Below are positions 31,893 through 44,606 of a stretch of 64,000 nucleotides of DNA, one piece after another. Location: NCBI GenBank assembly GCA_951213105.1, contig OX578152.1:98554568-98618567 (forward strand), written 5' to 3'. Numbering within the stretch: position 1 is the stretch's first letter; every line of letters begins with the position of its first letter. The notes below the pieces were generated by a model that searched no databases, was not told the DNA's origin, and was given only the letters and a program-made list of their open reading frames with translations. Source of the DNA: Amaurobius ferox. Lineage: Eukaryota > Arthropoda > Arachnida > Araneae > Amaurobiidae. Position numbers and translations under genes: made by a program.

Positions 31893-33290
31893 ACACTGAT
31901 AATCCAATAAAAATATATACATGTGTTTTGGCAATTTTCCATGAAACAAGTACCTGCACAAAAATGAAACTTTGTTTCATAGGCCTTGAAATCTCTTCAG
32001 TTACTCAGAACAAAATAATAGGAAAAATTCCCTTCATGCTTCAAGTGACAAGGAACAACAATAAACTAGAAGGACATACAAAAAAAAAAAACTAGGACAG
32101 GTTAGCTCCTGGGAAACTATAATTACAACAGCTGGGGAACACAGTGCATCATGAACATTTTCTCAGGTTAAAATGCTTAATTAATAATATGAAATAATGC
32201 CTCATGACATCCTCTTCTGCAATCCTTATGAAAAAGCCAATTGCATGCACTGGCTCTTTTGTATTTCTGTATTTAGATCTTCCATAGTGTACTAGAATCG
32301 TCATTCTTAAACATTTTTTAGGAGAGTCTCAGAAAATTTCAATAAATACATATTTTGCTAGTTACTCTTTTTATAAATTTTAGATGTAGTTTATTGGGAT
32401 TATATATATATTGTCAAAAAGTACCAAATGGATTCCTAAATAGTTTCTTAATTTTTATAGTGAATGATGTATTTTATATTAAATACTAGAAAAAGTACTT
32501 GGCGTTGCATGAGAGTTAAAGCAGACTAGTTATATAAAATAACAAAATAAATACATTTTATTTGTATAAATAAGTAAACACAACAAGCGTGATATACCCT
32601 CCGCTACCCCCCCTCCCCCCCACCTCCAGTCATAAAACCGAAATATATCACTTGCGGAGACGCTACGTTCTACATTAATAGACACAATTTAAATCTTGAT
32701 TTCAACAATCTTGGCACAATTAAACCAATTTATTATATAGGCCACTGCAAACAACATAATTTTTATATTTTCAATAATACAGATAAGACTATACACCAAA
32801 TATTGAAGCACACTCTTAGCAAAGCGGGAGAAAAAAGATTCAAAACCTCTATCAAAAAATCTAAAACAGGATACTTCCAGCAGATTCTGATAATAGAGAA
32901 GGTTAGCACATTGCTCACCCCTCAACCTTTAAAGTGAGTGTGATCCAGAGAAAGGGAATGCCAAGTCTCTATCTAATGTGAGAGAATTTCATGCAAATGT
33001 GACCACATAAATTACAAAAATTAAAATTACTTATGAAATAATAAAAAAAAAAAGTTTGTTAAAATGCTGAGATATATGAAAATTTTAGCCAAATTATAGA
33101 ATTGTGCTAATCTCAATTTTTTTAGATGTGACAATATATATAAATTATGTAAAAAATGCAAATTTCAATGTATTTTTTAAAACAAATAAATATGAAGGAA
33201 TTGTCCTAGGATTCAATTCAAACATTGTTGGAAAGGCAGTCTTCTATCTTTCCAATGGTGTCAATATGGAAACTGTGTGATAATATTTTA
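31893..33290. other. Non-coding part of duplication copy B
   Basis: Aligned with copy A 5816-7359 and about 46,930-48,740 of copy C. A minus-strand ORF at 32,689-32,925 is not maintained as a frame in copy A and is only partly matched in C (47,902-48,108), so it is not called. Confidence 0.45.
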
Positions 33291-34348
33291 GGTCACTAAG
33301 AAATCAATTTGTCTGAATATCACAATTATTGTAAATCAGGCTAAAGCAAAATATCTAAAAAACTAATTATAACACTGAGATGCACCTATTTGGGTCCTGA
33401 AGTACCTGTGTACCAAATTTCATGGTCATATAACGCTTAGATTTCTCTAGTCTACGCAGACATCTTCCTTTATTATGTTAGATAAATTTGCTAGTAATAA
33501 ATATTATGAGTATTTAATTTAGATTAAATATTATATTTGTTAGTACTGTTGTATAATGTTATATTTTAGTAATGTTATATTTATTAGTACTTTTTTCCAG
33601 AAAATATTTTTTTTTCCGAGGGGGCGGTTCATCAGTTACAACAGACCAAAAAGTTTAAAAACCACTGTACTAGTAGATGGGTTTGCAAAATCGTCAAAAT
33701 TTATTTCATATTTTGGTGATTCTAAATTTGTAATAATCTAAAGTATTTTTAAAGCATAAATTTTGGTCATATCCAAAGAGCTTATTTGGATATTTTGTGA
33801 TTTACTTCTGGACATAACCATCTATTAGCAACTGTCAATTGTGCCTGGCAACATATTTAAACTATATTCACAAATTTAAAGAAGCCAGAATTATTGGTAA
33901 GAAATATTTGTTGTTCTAATGTCAGAATTTACTGTCCGCAAATTATCATCTAAGAGTAAGGAGAGTATTATGCACTATAGATTTGGATGGTAGCAAGAGT
34001 GGGGATGATCATTTGCATCCTACAGTGATTACTTAATTTAAATTAATTACAAATTGCTTGCAAATTGTTATCTTTCTTACAGTTATGTGATTTTAACATC
34101 ACCCCACAGTACTGTAGATTCAGCACAGTAAAAAAATTTAAATAGATTTGGGATCTAAACAAGCAGTTCTTTGCAAGAGAGTTTTAGGTCTTTTCATAAA
34201 ATTTCAATGTGTGAAGACATTATCATAAGTTAAAGGTGTTGGGTTTTGAAAATATCTTAATTAATATAAATATGCTTTGAAAGTAAATGAAATCTTAAGC
34301 TTCAGTCTTATTTTTACTCTTTGTTGGCTTATATGATTTTGATCAGTG

Positions 34349-34383
34349 TTTTTTTTTTTTTTTTTTTGGGGGGGGGGGGGGGG
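34349..34383. repeat. T19-G16 homopolymer pair
   Basis: Nineteen T are followed directly by sixteen G, replacing a short TTTAAGATTTAATTTTGTG stretch in copy A. It may mark a recent expansion or a sequencing-difficult spot. Confidence 0.8.
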
Positions 34384-34734
34384 TAAATTTGACATATTAA
34401 TCTTACCTAATAAAATATTATGTCTGTCTGTGCTTTCTGTGGTGGAAAATCTAAGCTTTGGATAACCACTATATTCAGTACAGAGTAGGCTGAACTCCTA
34501 ATGTGATAGACCTCATCAAGTTTTGTATTTTTAATTTAAATTAGTTTAAACTTTTAAAGCCGTATTTTAACCAACAAAGGCATATTTCAGCCAGACAATA
34601 TTCTGCTTTAATGTAGGCACTGGTTGCAGATGTTTATTCTGCAATTGATGTCTCAAACCATGAATGTCATTAAATTTCCAAATTTCGTGGGTTTCAAAGA
34701 TTAATTTTCAATCTTTGGAATATAGAATTATTTC

Positions 34735-34840
34735 AATTTTATAGGTGTGTGTTAAAATTTTGTTATATGTGTTTTCTGAAATTTTAATTTTATAAGTGTG
34801 TTCTGAAATTTTAATTTTATAAGTGTGTTCTGAAATGTTG
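34735..34840. repeat. Local tandem repeat in copy B
   Basis: AAGTGTGTTCTGAAATTTTA-type units of about 28 bp occur three times; copies A and C have one. Confidence 0.75.
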
Positions 34841-35056
34841 ACTTAAATCAGATGTAAACCTTTTAAAATAGCATATAAATTTCTTGTTTTTATTTTCGGC
34901 TTCAAAATTAATGTATTTATTGAGACAGATAAAGATTCATCAAAAATATCATCTGCTGTTGGAGAACATAGCAGTTATCATCTGTGTGTTGCATTCAAAT
35001 TAGTGAATTTCTGTGCACGACTGCATATGCATTTAAACTAAAAAGTCCTATCTGCT

Positions 35057-36640
35057 TTAAGATTAACGAGTTCAGTTATTCCCTGCTGTAACTTCTGGTA
35101 CATTTTCTGATAATTAATAAAGAGTAATCTCAACTGTGCTGTTAATTTTAATTTATTATATGTTACCTGCTTTTGCCTTTTAAATTGTTGCTCTGAACAT
35201 TTTTTTTATCATGCATTTTTAATAAAAATAATAGTAAACATGCTTGAAATACAGTAAAATTGTGGAATTATTTTCAAAAATATTCTCAATCAATATACAT
35301 ATCTGACAATTTCTTCTAAAATATTCTAATGATTTCTATAAAAGTGCTTGATTATTACCTAAAAATTAGCAATATGTGTAGTATCTCAAATTTTAATTTG
35401 GAGATTCTTAGGTAAAGAGTAAGATTTCCCTCCTGCCACTAGGAACAGCAGAAATCTAATAACACTGCAAATGCAAGTTACCAACCTTTTGCAATATTGG
35501 GTTATGTGATTTAATTTTATGGAATTGGGATCATTATACTTATTATTTATATGTTAATTTTATGGGGGTTTTTATTGTGATGATATTGTAATTGACTAGA
35601 TAAATGAAATGGCTAATTCCCTGACTCACATTAACACTCGCTATGTGATGCTAATTATGAAGTAGTAAGAAATTACGCAGCAGTAAAAAACCCAAATGGG
35701 ACAAAATAATACAAGCAGAAATGACTTGTACTGTGTAACGTATAATAGCTCTATATTATGATTCATGAAACTCTTCATGATCATAATATAGAGCTATTAT
35801 AAGTTATGCAAATTTCATTTTCTTAATTTGCAGAATTATATCCAAAACGGTGTATATTAACAGGTGCCCATAATACATACTCAGTTTGTATATGTACAAA
35901 GCATCTAAATGTTAGATTAGTGATTTACAGTGCTCAACTTCCATTGTCATGCAAGGATTTATTGTTGAAACTGGTGTGCAGCACTGAAAATGAAACTTGT
36001 ATGCTTCATTATTATCAATAATGCCCTGGATCATTCCTTTTATACCAATATTTATGTAATAAAATGGAAATTGACAATGAAATGCTTGATAACACAGTAA
36101 ACTATAAACAGTAGTCCACAATGAATTGATGTGAGTGCAATAAATGTTATCTGTTCAACAAACAGTGTTGAAGTGTTTATTATAAGGTTAGTTGATCAAC
36201 TTGTGAAATTATGAGCACATCATTACAAGGCCAAAAGTCTGTCAAAAATATGGGAAATAAAAATTAAAGCCAAGCGGGTGCATTATACAAGGGGATATTT
36301 CAAAATATTTTATATCCCCTTGAATACAACATTTCATCCTTTTGTTTTGTGCTATACACAGCAAAATAATGGAATAACAAGTGATCACTGGAAGTATCTG
36401 CTTTGTATTTAGTGTTTACCTCATTAACACAGTGGAAGCAGTTTTTACATTTCAAAAGGAAATATTGGGATTTTTAAAAGCTACTGTTCAATATGTAGAA
36501 AAGGTTGTATATATTTGTCAGGTGGACATCAGGGCAGTATAAAAATCATAAAATTTTCACAAAAGTCACCAACTTCGAGATTTGGGGCTGACTTTGCACT
36601 TCACATGGAATGGCAAGGGACCTTGTGACAGTATTGGAAA
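35057..36640. other. Segment present only in copy B (about 1.6 kb)
   Basis: Copy A runs directly from AAACTAAAAAGTCCT to TTTTGGAGAGACCAC; copy B has 1.6 kb in between. No ORF convinces (the longest is 69 codons). It contains a hairpin at 35,741-35,803 with arms ATAATAGCTCTATATTATGA. It may be an insertion in B or a deletion in A; the ends show no clear inverted repeats. Confidence 0.5.
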
Positions 36641-37680
36641 GGCCACAGAAAAACTTGTCCAGAGTGAGCATTCAAAAAACAACTCAGGATTATATTACAA
36701 CACCAGAATATGATTACATTTTTAAAAAAATGCATACTTGGTATCAAATCTGGAGGTGGCGGTAGAAAGCACATGAGTCAAAAATTGCAATTTTTTAATA
36801 ACATACATATTTTGTTTAGGAAATTTATGACCTGTGTTGTGGAGAAAACATGTTTAAGTCAATTCAGCTTTTAAGATGCTAAAAAAAGAAAAACCTTAAA
36901 CACCTATTAGATTTTGTAGGGATATCAGTGGGGTAATAAAATACAAATTAAGAAATATTATTTATTTAGCTTATAAATATATAACAAACTCCATAAAAAC
37001 TTAATTTGTATTCTGAAATCTAAAAATTAACATTTAAAAAAAGCTCTAAACGTATCAAAATTTTCATTCTTCGATATTTTAAAATCCTTGTTTTTGGACT
37101 TAAGTGCTTTTTCCCGCCAGCTCTAGAAATATATCTTTGCCCCTAGATCAAAGGTTGACGAGCAAACTGAACTTCTTGCTGACAGATTTTGTTCCTATTT
37201 TAGGATTTTGAATACACGTGGCTACCACAGCTTCATTTTTATAAATGAAAACATAAAAGTACATGAAACTTCAATTCAGACTCATTCGTTGATTCTAAAA
37301 TCACCAAAGAAGACAGCAGTTATGTAGCTTGCATATATGAAGAAAAATGGTGTTTTGGAATTGTGTGTATTGTTTCTAATATTGAACTAGATTTTTAAAA
37401 TTCCATTTTTTTCTCACCCCTCTGAGCCAAGCCCCAGTTCTGAGGTTAAAAAAAATTACTGTGTGGGTTGAATTCAAAAATATTTTAAGGATTTTGTCTC
37501 GTTTAGATTTATCAACACCCACCAGACAATTACATAACATAAAACCAGAAATGACTGCTGTAATTTTGGAACTTTTTCTCAAAAAGTAAAATAAAGACGG
37601 TGACAAGCAAGTGCAGGCAGTAATTAACCTTTATGAGAGTTAAAATTACAAAAGTATACACTTTATAATTCTATGCACGA

Positions 37681-37712
37681 TTATATATATATATGTGTGT
37701 GTGTGTGTGTTT
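37681..37712. repeat. TA/GT microsatellite
   Basis: TA repeats followed by GT repeats, at the place of the TA run in copy A. Confidence 0.85.
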
Positions 37713-39248
37713 GTTTAAATCTATGTATTCAAATAGATTCAGTATCAACAGTAGCTACTAATTCTTCATAGATTTAAGGCTCTGTATCTCATCAAAGGTT
37801 TGCAATAAAAGAATGAATTTTTGAATGAATTTTGGGTTGACATGCATTATCAAATTTTGTCTTTACCTCCTTCCCATTTTCATTTGTAAATGATCAAAAA
37901 AGCTTGTTTTCGAAAATTTTCAATATTTAAGCACATGTATTAATACATGTAATATTAAAGATTGAATGAAAAAGCAACTTGTCTTTTTTAGTAACACCTT
38001 AGAAGCCATAAAATGACACAACAAAAAATAGCACTATTTATTTTTTCACAGGAAAAAAACACATTTAAACACTGATTTTTGCAATATTTTAATTAGTTTT
38101 ACATAACTCTTTTTTTTTTCCTTGTCATAAACCTGAATCTATAAAACTTGCTTTATCTGATTCTATAAGGTGTGCAGATATATTTTTACATATTTCAAAC
38201 ATCCTTCTCTAATTAATGTAATAAAGATGCGTGTGTGTGTGCAGTCTGTAGCAGGAAATTTAAACATACGATCATGAAATTTGGTACACAGGTACTAAAG
38301 GACCCAAATAGGTGCACCTCAGTGTTATTTTCGAATCATTTTTTTTTATTTCGAATCAGTTTTTAATCATTTAGCTCGAATTGCAAAGATGTGGAGCGAA
38401 ATTCATACATATGTGTTCCTTACCTACCGAAAATACTGTTACAAAGTTTCTATCTTGACATCATCCGAAAGGTCGAAAATTTTTCTTTCAAACAAATTTT
38501 GACCAGAATCCATACGATGAATAGATAAATTTTAAAATATATATATACTTTCGTGCGTTTTAAACCTCTCCAATTTTTATATTACTATATATTGAAATTG
38601 ACGCGCCATGCAAACGTTCATTTTTTCACCAGCTGGTAAAAATATAGATTATTCCAGAAACAAAAATAATTTCATAAACCCATCTGTTGATTGATTATTT
38701 TTTTTAAGTCAGCAATGTCTTCCAGTTTTGTAGTCTTCATAGCAGGCACTGACTCGTACACTAATTGGACTAAGCATAACGAGTTCATGTGGGCATGTGC
38801 TGGATTTTTCAAGGGGGGTGCTAAAATTGATTATATTTAAAATTTAGAGATTGCTATCAACCTTGAGATATGTATTGTTACAAAGTAAATTTGAATCTAT
38901 GGTGTGAGCATCACATTTTAAAAATTAATATGTGTAGCACTTTGAAAAATTAGTATGCATCAATTTTTAAAAATTAGTGTGTACCACGTTTACAAAATAT
39001 TCCCTCTTTCATAACAGAATTTTAACCTTCCTGCAGACAGAACAACTAAACTAACAAATTGGACACTCATAAACATACCAAATGCATAAATTTTCCATTT
39101 AGGTATAAGTTTAAATTGTTTTCAGTAATAGACACGTTAAAGAAAACACACAATTGTGGTTGAATGTTCTAATTCCAAAAAATATTATTTTTTTCTCTCA
39201 TATTGGCTTTTAATTAAATTAATAAGTTTCCAGTGGGATGCTTTGGCA

Positions 39249-39285
39249 CCCCCCCCCCCCACACACACACACACACAGACACACA
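39249..39285. repeat. C12 followed by CA repeats
   Basis: Twelve C then eight or so CA units. Copy A has only C19 here. The C-then-CA composition matches the minisatellite at 28,129. Confidence 0.85.
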
Positions 39286-39703
39286 TACACACAAATACGA
39301 GCATGAAGCGAAAGATTTTTTCGCGGAAATCCAAAGAGGAATTCTAGCAAATACAATACAGGAATGTGAAGTGTTCGCTTCTACTTAAAGAGAATTCAAC
39401 GAAACTATTATTAAAGCAGCAATTAAGTGTTACCTGATATAATTGTAGACTAATCAATATATATTATTAAGTTGCATTTACTGAAACATATATTTTATTC
39501 CGAAAAGAATTTGAAACAAAAATGCCATGCATCCACCTCTTGACATTTGGCATACTCAAACGTATTTAAGAAAATAAGAGGTATTTTTACAACCATTGAA
39601 CTTTATCGTCGATTGTTGCGAATTCTCTCACCGGAGTCTTTACTTTTGAGAACTAGACGGAGAAAACACTTGTACAGTCTTTCCCATGAAGTGAACGTAT
39701 GGT

Positions 39704-39816
39704 TTCCAGAATTCTAATTTTGCGACAGTTGGCGACTTCCCGAATCTTCGAGAAGCAGCTCGAAATAGCTATTATTCTACGTGGTATTTTTAAGAAGTTT
39801 CTATGGCGAGTCTGTA
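39704..39816 (+). promoter_or_regulatory. Degraded copy of the heat-shock-type promoter (copy B)
   Basis: TTCcaGAA at 39,704-39,711 and TTCccGAAtcTTCgaGAA at 39,737-39,754 keep all core bases although the spacer bases changed. The third cluster is reduced to GAAgtTTC at 39,794-39,801, and the TATA box has become TGTAAAA. Retention of every TTC/GAA triplet in the middle cluster is notable. Confidence 0.55.
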
Positions 39817-39952
39817 AAAAGAATTATCTCTCAGTCGAAGAGCAGTTGACGTGATACGAGCTACATTGACCTGTGGTTTTGCCAATGTTTTGAGAATAGT
39901 AGCCGCCTTTTTGTGAAATGACTTTCATCAATGTTTTGAGAATAATACCTGT

Positions 39953-40150
39953 ATCTATAAAATTTTATGCGGTTTTATTCATTAAATTTTGAGCTAAGTC
40001 GATACCTACATCGCACAGACAGACGCACATACGTCACGCTAAAAATAGTTTTTTTAGTGGTCTAGAGGTTCCAAAACGTGTAGATCCGTCGGAAGATCGA
40101 GTTGTGATTTTCGACATGATTCACTTTCCCTATACATTACCATGGAAAGT
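39953..40150 (+). repeat. Repeat family Z, copy Z4 (3' part only), hAT empty site
   Basis: It corresponds to the last about 200 bp of Z1. The 3' hairpin region contains one ATTACCAT (about 40,137-40,144), the unoccupied target of the hAT element. Confidence 0.75.
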
Positions 40151-40258
40151 AAAAATATCGGCGGTGGCTGCAGTCCGATGGAGCGTTACCTCCGAGAGAT
40201 TCCTCTCTCTGTGATAACAAATAGAGCCGAAGTCATTTTGTTTGAATAGCATTTTCTA

Positions 40259-40868
40259 TATAATAAAAGGCAATGTCTGTCTGTGTATTTGTCTGTCTGT
40301 CTGTCTTATACACTATAGGCTCAATGACCGCGCGTTGCTGAGCTACGAAATTTGGGAATCGGAGACCCCGGGGGGAGGGAGGAGGTGACACGTGAAAACC
40401 GATTTTTAAAATTCGAATTATTTTTGTTGTTGTTGTTGTTATTTAATGTTTTATGCGATTTCGACCGTTTTTTTTCCCTTTTATCTCCACCATCCAGACG
40501 TCGTAGGAAAAAACAAATCACACGACCGGAAAGAGCAGACAATTCCGAGTAAAAATATATCAATTTCAAATCTCAGGAACAAATTCTAATATTTTTTAAA
40601 GATTTTAAAATAAAAGTCACTTTCGGCTCACAAAAACGAACTTTCGTTTTTAAATCCTCGCAGCGGGAAAAGTGCCGACAATTTCGACTAATAATTTACA
40701 TTCGGATTTTAAGGAAGTCATGATTTTCAATTTCTCGGCTAAAAGTCCAAAGTAGTTCGATTTTTCCTCCACATAGACTCGCCGGAGGAACGCAACTTTG
40801 CTGTTCCCATGATGCATTGCGTGAATTTAAAGGACAACTTAAAATATCGGATTTGAATATAGTGCTAC
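40259..40868. repeat. Unclassified repeat beginning with TCTG microsatellite
   Basis: It starts near TATATAATAAAAGGCAATG followed by TCTG units. The end (TAGTGCTACC / GCTGCCATCTAGTGGAG) continues after the hAT-like element at 42,752. The block GGAACGCAACTTTGCTGTTC (about 40,796) recurs inverted near 44,420. Overlapping small ORFs on both strands are not supported as genes. Confidence 0.4.
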
Positions 40869-41001
40869 CATAGGCGCCGAGTTTTCAAAATCTCAGGGGG
40901 GGGGGGGGGCACAATCCAATAAAGTTATATAAAAGATTAACAAAGTCGATAAAGATATAACAACTTACTACAATTGGTTCAAGGTCATTTTAAGCTCCTT
41001 C

Positions 41002-41095
41002 TTCAAGCCAAAAAAACAGTATGCGCTCTTAACAACTGCCAAGAGCGAACGGCAGTAGTGATTGTTAAGAGCGCATACTGTTATTTTGGCCTGAA
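41002..41095. repeat. Hairpin with 34-nt arms
   Basis: Arms 41,002-41,035 and 41,062-41,095 are complementary at about 31 of 34 positions (core AGTATGCGCTCTTAACAA), with a 26-nt loop. Inside the hAT-like element. It might be a small fold-back or a structured RNA. Confidence 0.65.
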
Positions 41096-41201
41096 AAAGG
41101 GGAATTATAATGCCATCGAAGCAACTGTAGTCACTTAACTGACATATATATGCTTTTCTCAAGGAAATTTTGTAAGTTATTGTCTTACAAGCAGCAGTTT
41201 T

Positions 41202-41541
41202 GGAGTGAGATAACCGAGTGGTTAAGTCACGGGGATTGTACTCGGAGGATCAGAGTTCGATTTCCGGCTTTGCCTAAACTGTTCCCGTGTACGAGCACAT
41301 TAAATTTGTGAGTTTGAAAGTCCTTCCGAGCTGTTGGAAGCAAAGAAAGGAGAGTCGGTCCCTGTGGATGTCGCCCCCCACTGGGTTCCAGTCTAAATTA
41401 GATGGCATTGTCTCGGCCGTCTAAACAGATATCTTACACCTTCGGGTAGCCGCCCGTCCAAATAGTTGCTCAAGTCCTCGGACGATCTGGGTCTTCAACA
41501 CCTTCGGGTAGGTTGGACGGGCTGGGTCGAAAGAAAGATAT
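41202..41541 (+). mobile_element. tRNA-derived SINE, 340 bp, with 10-bp target duplication
   Basis: The RNA polymerase III A box is TAACCGAGTGG (41,211-41,221) and the B box AGTTCGATTTC (41,254-41,264), spaced as in a tRNA, probably of Ser or Leu type. A tRNA-unrelated body follows, with a repeated CACCTTCGGGTAG motif (about 41,439 and 41,500), and it ends GGGTCGAAAGAAAGATAT. Direct repeats CAGCAGTTTT at 41,192-41,201 and 41,542-41,551 flank it exactly. SINEs are transcribed by Pol III and mobilised by a LINE; the partner is unknown. Truncated relatives of its 3' end lie at 22,646-22,699 and 62,101-62,134. Confidence 0.88.
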
Positions 41542-42751
41542 CAGCAGTTTTATTTATTGTACGACAAATATTTTTAATCTTTTTAGGCTTATTTATATTT
41601 GTGAGCTAAGAGTTGATTAGGAAAATCCATTTAGTTACTATGCATCAATATTATAATATATAATAATTACAGTTGATTTTAATATAAGAATTAACTAGTA
41701 ACAAAACTGTTAATTAATCAAAAGAAAAATCTGAAAGTTAATACACGTTAACGCTTAATATCAACTCTTAACTATCTATCAGTTGATTTTGATACAATAA
41801 ATTAAAAAAATAAACCCAGCAATAATACAAAAGTATCCAAATATTATTGTCTATATTTAAATATTTTTAAATTAAATTATAAATAAATTGATCATCACTA
41901 TAACCACACATTTAGCTAAATTAAGAAATCTTTAAAACAAAGCAATTTATAAAAAAAATCGCATAAATAATATTTTTATGTAAAATTTGGATGACATGTT
42001 GGTTGACATTTCTTATCATAACTGAAACCTTAATATTTTTATCACAGGGGTGGGCTGAGTATACCTTATGTGTGTGTGGGGGGGGGGGGCGGGCTTTGTT
42101 CTCTCTGGTCCTTGCCTGCCTACCACAGACTAATATAGTATTCTGTGCTGCCTACGGTACTGTGCCAAACGTCCGGTGCTCACCAGGAATAAAGATACCC
42201 ACGGGGTTTGCAGCTTCAAACGGAATGGATGCCACCTGTAAAGACAGCACTGGTATATAGAATTCAAGAGTAATTACAGATAAGATATCTTTAGGTAGAC
42301 AAAATAAGTCATCTCTACTTTGTGGTAATCATTTATAGTTATTACTGGAGGGAAACAACTATTTTTTGGAAATGCCAATAACACAGCTGTAAATATTCCA
42401 TTTCTCTTTGAATTAGGTGGTCAGTCGAAAAAGTTCTGGTAACCAGGTGTTTTTATCATTAGCGCAAACATGTTTCCTGGGAGTAAAGATGACCTTGGTT
42501 TTTGTTCAGGGAGCTATGGTAAGGAAGATGTGAACAAGATTGAGCTGAAATGTGACATTTACGTTGATATGATTTTCTTTCAATTATTTTTATGCTTAAA
42601 AAATTTCATTTTTTGGTATTTAGTAAAATAAGATGTTAGAAAAAATCTTGAAATTTCCCAGAGGGGGCAAAGCCCCCACTGGAAGAATTCAGCGGGGGCT
42701 CGTGCCCCTCTGTCCCCCCCCCCCCACGTAGTCGGCGCCTATGAGTGCTGC

Positions 42752-44606
42752 CATCTAGTGGAGAAATTATAAAGTTGAAATTTAATAGCATTGCTATCTA
42801 AATACATGTTAAGTAATAAATTGATTGATTTCAGCATAAATTTTGCAAACACCTAAGTAATATGTTTAAAATGCACAGATATTATAAGGCATGTGAATTT
42901 ATTTTTCAGTACTGAGAATATGTTTTTAATTTAATGCATTCAAAATTAGGAAATAGTCATTGTAAAATTATCTGTCATTTAATATTAATTTTTGCGTCAC
43001 ATTCATTCACTAATTTTTTATCACTCTAAACGTTTCTTGTAACATCTAAACATTTCTTGTCTTCTCTAAACATTCTTTGCTGCTAATGCACAAAGTCATG
43101 CAAATAAACTACAATTTTAATTTTTTACTCAGGTAAATGCGAGGTATAATAAATAATTTAACATGTATTTGAAAAAATAAATAAATAAATTAAGCTTTCT
43201 CTTTTTATAGAAAATAAACATGAAGCTTTCCAATTTCACAAGAAAATAAATATTAGTCAGTATATCTTTTATTTTTGAATATTTTGATTTTCAATGTATT
43301 ACTGAATTACATTAGAGTAACCCTGTCATATCATAAAAATAAACTTGTAATGACTCTTTTTCATGAAAATCTTGAATTTAGAAATACTTTATATGATAGC
43401 ATAAGAAAAAATATCTATAAAATAAATATCAAATTATGTAATACTTTTGATTCATATCTTGTGTAGCTATATCTATTTGCGAAAAATCACATTTAGCGAA
43501 TAAGTGAACTTTCTTTGTTTCCATAAAATAGTGTAAGTTTTCAACAAAGTTAGATATTTATTTAGGTCTAGGTTCATTTTTCAAAATGTTCTCTTTCTAT
43601 TTATTTGTAATGTTTTGTTTAATGCATGTTTTCAAAGTATAATACTATGGTACTTTCTTTAATTGATACCAACTTTCTAGATATGTACCTTAAACATAAA
43701 CACTCTGATAGTTCAATTATCTATTACAACCTGTTATGTAATACTGTTTGTAATGAAAATGGTTTTGAATATTGTGTAATTTTTTTATAATATTAAGCAA
43801 GATATTTAAGTAATATAAATTCAATCTTATCAGTGAGTATGAATTCAATTTCTCTGTTGATTGATTATTTTTGTTTCATTTATTTTATTTTAGAAAGTTT
43901 ATATCTTTAACAGCTGTAAATTACTATCTAAAATGGCAGCAAATATTACTATCTAAAATGATTCCATTGATATAAACTTTCTAGAACCTACTTATAAAGG
44001 CAAATAGGAAAGATTGATTATTGTAGAATCTCTCTATATTAAACTCAAATCCTAGATGCTGACAGGAAAATAAATCTTTTGCAAAATAAAATTAAGACAT
44101 TGAACTTAACAGAGTTGTTACTACTAAACATCACTGCTATCTTTTATTAAAAAAATATATATATAAAATGAGAGGCATTTCGAGATTAATTTGCTCTTTG
44201 TGTTTTCATTCGTGTTTTATGTTTCATGAAATATATATATCCCTAAAAAGGGCCGTTTTTTTATTAATTTATCAGACATTGCACGGAAGTAGACAAGAGC
44301 GAAGAAGCTTTGAGCTAAAAAACACCGAAATATACAAATTCTTCCGCATAAACAAGAGCGATGCGCAAAAATCGTGCGCACTATTTAACTTTATAGCAAA
44401 GTATCATGGGAACAACAAAGTTGCGTTCCTTCGGCTAGCCGCTTGTGCTCACTAGCGGCACCTAGATATAATTTTCAAAGCATTATGTGGCATTATGGCA
44501 TTTAAACTCTTTACCAGAAGTTTTTCCTCCTTATTTCTAACTCCATGTCTGATACATTCACAGGCTCAAAACAATCTAGGATTAGTATTCATATATATAT
44601 ATATTG
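42752..44606. other. AT-rich spacer between copies B and C
   Basis: ORFs at 43,275-43,466 and 44,168-44,455 show no recognisable motif. About 44,300-44,460 contains the inverted relative of the 40,796 repeat block. A 93-bp mini fold-back lies at 43,891-43,983. No gene is supported. Confidence 0.4.
43891..43983. repeat. 93-bp mini fold-back
   Basis: TAGAAAGTTTATATC at 43,891-43,905 and its exact complement at 43,969-43,983. The interior holds TTACTATCTAAAATG twice. Confidence 0.6.

Larger units (their letters stand above)
29440..40258 (+). repeat. Segmental duplication copy B
   Basis: It aligns with copy A from CGATTTCCTGATT (about 29,440) through the zinc-finger gene, inverted-repeat segment, heat-shock cluster and repeat Z 3' end, to GAATAGCATTTT near 40,258, where A continues differently. 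B has extra DNA at 35,057-36,640 and lacks the hAT element and about 1.1 kb before it. Confidence 0.85.
40869..42743. mobile_element. Non-autonomous hAT-like element, 1,875 bp
   Basis: Termini CATAGGCGCCGA (40,869-40,880) and its exact complement near the right end (from about 42,732 to 42,743). Flanks AGTGCTAC (40,861-40,868) and AGTGCTGC (42,744-42,751) form an 8-bp target duplication with one mismatch, fitting hAT. There are G14 and C12 tracts just inside each end, on opposite strands as expected for inverted ends. No transposase. An ORF at 41,991-42,260 contains a G-run-encoded Gly stretch and is not credible as a gene. It hosts a SINE and a hairpin. Confidence 0.8.

Noticed and set aside
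40321..40569. Overlapping ORFs on both strands rich in Asn or Leu
   Set aside because: Produced by a GTT/AAC trinucleotide run and TCTG-repeat DNA; no conserved motif.
41202..41275. Possible functional tRNA gene
   Set aside because: A and B boxes are present but the sequence does not fold as a clean cloverleaf by eye, continues into a SINE body, and is flanked by target duplications.
41991..42260. 89-codon ORF inside the hAT-like element
   Set aside because: Contains a G-run-encoded Gly stretch and no transposase motif; the element looks non-autonomous.
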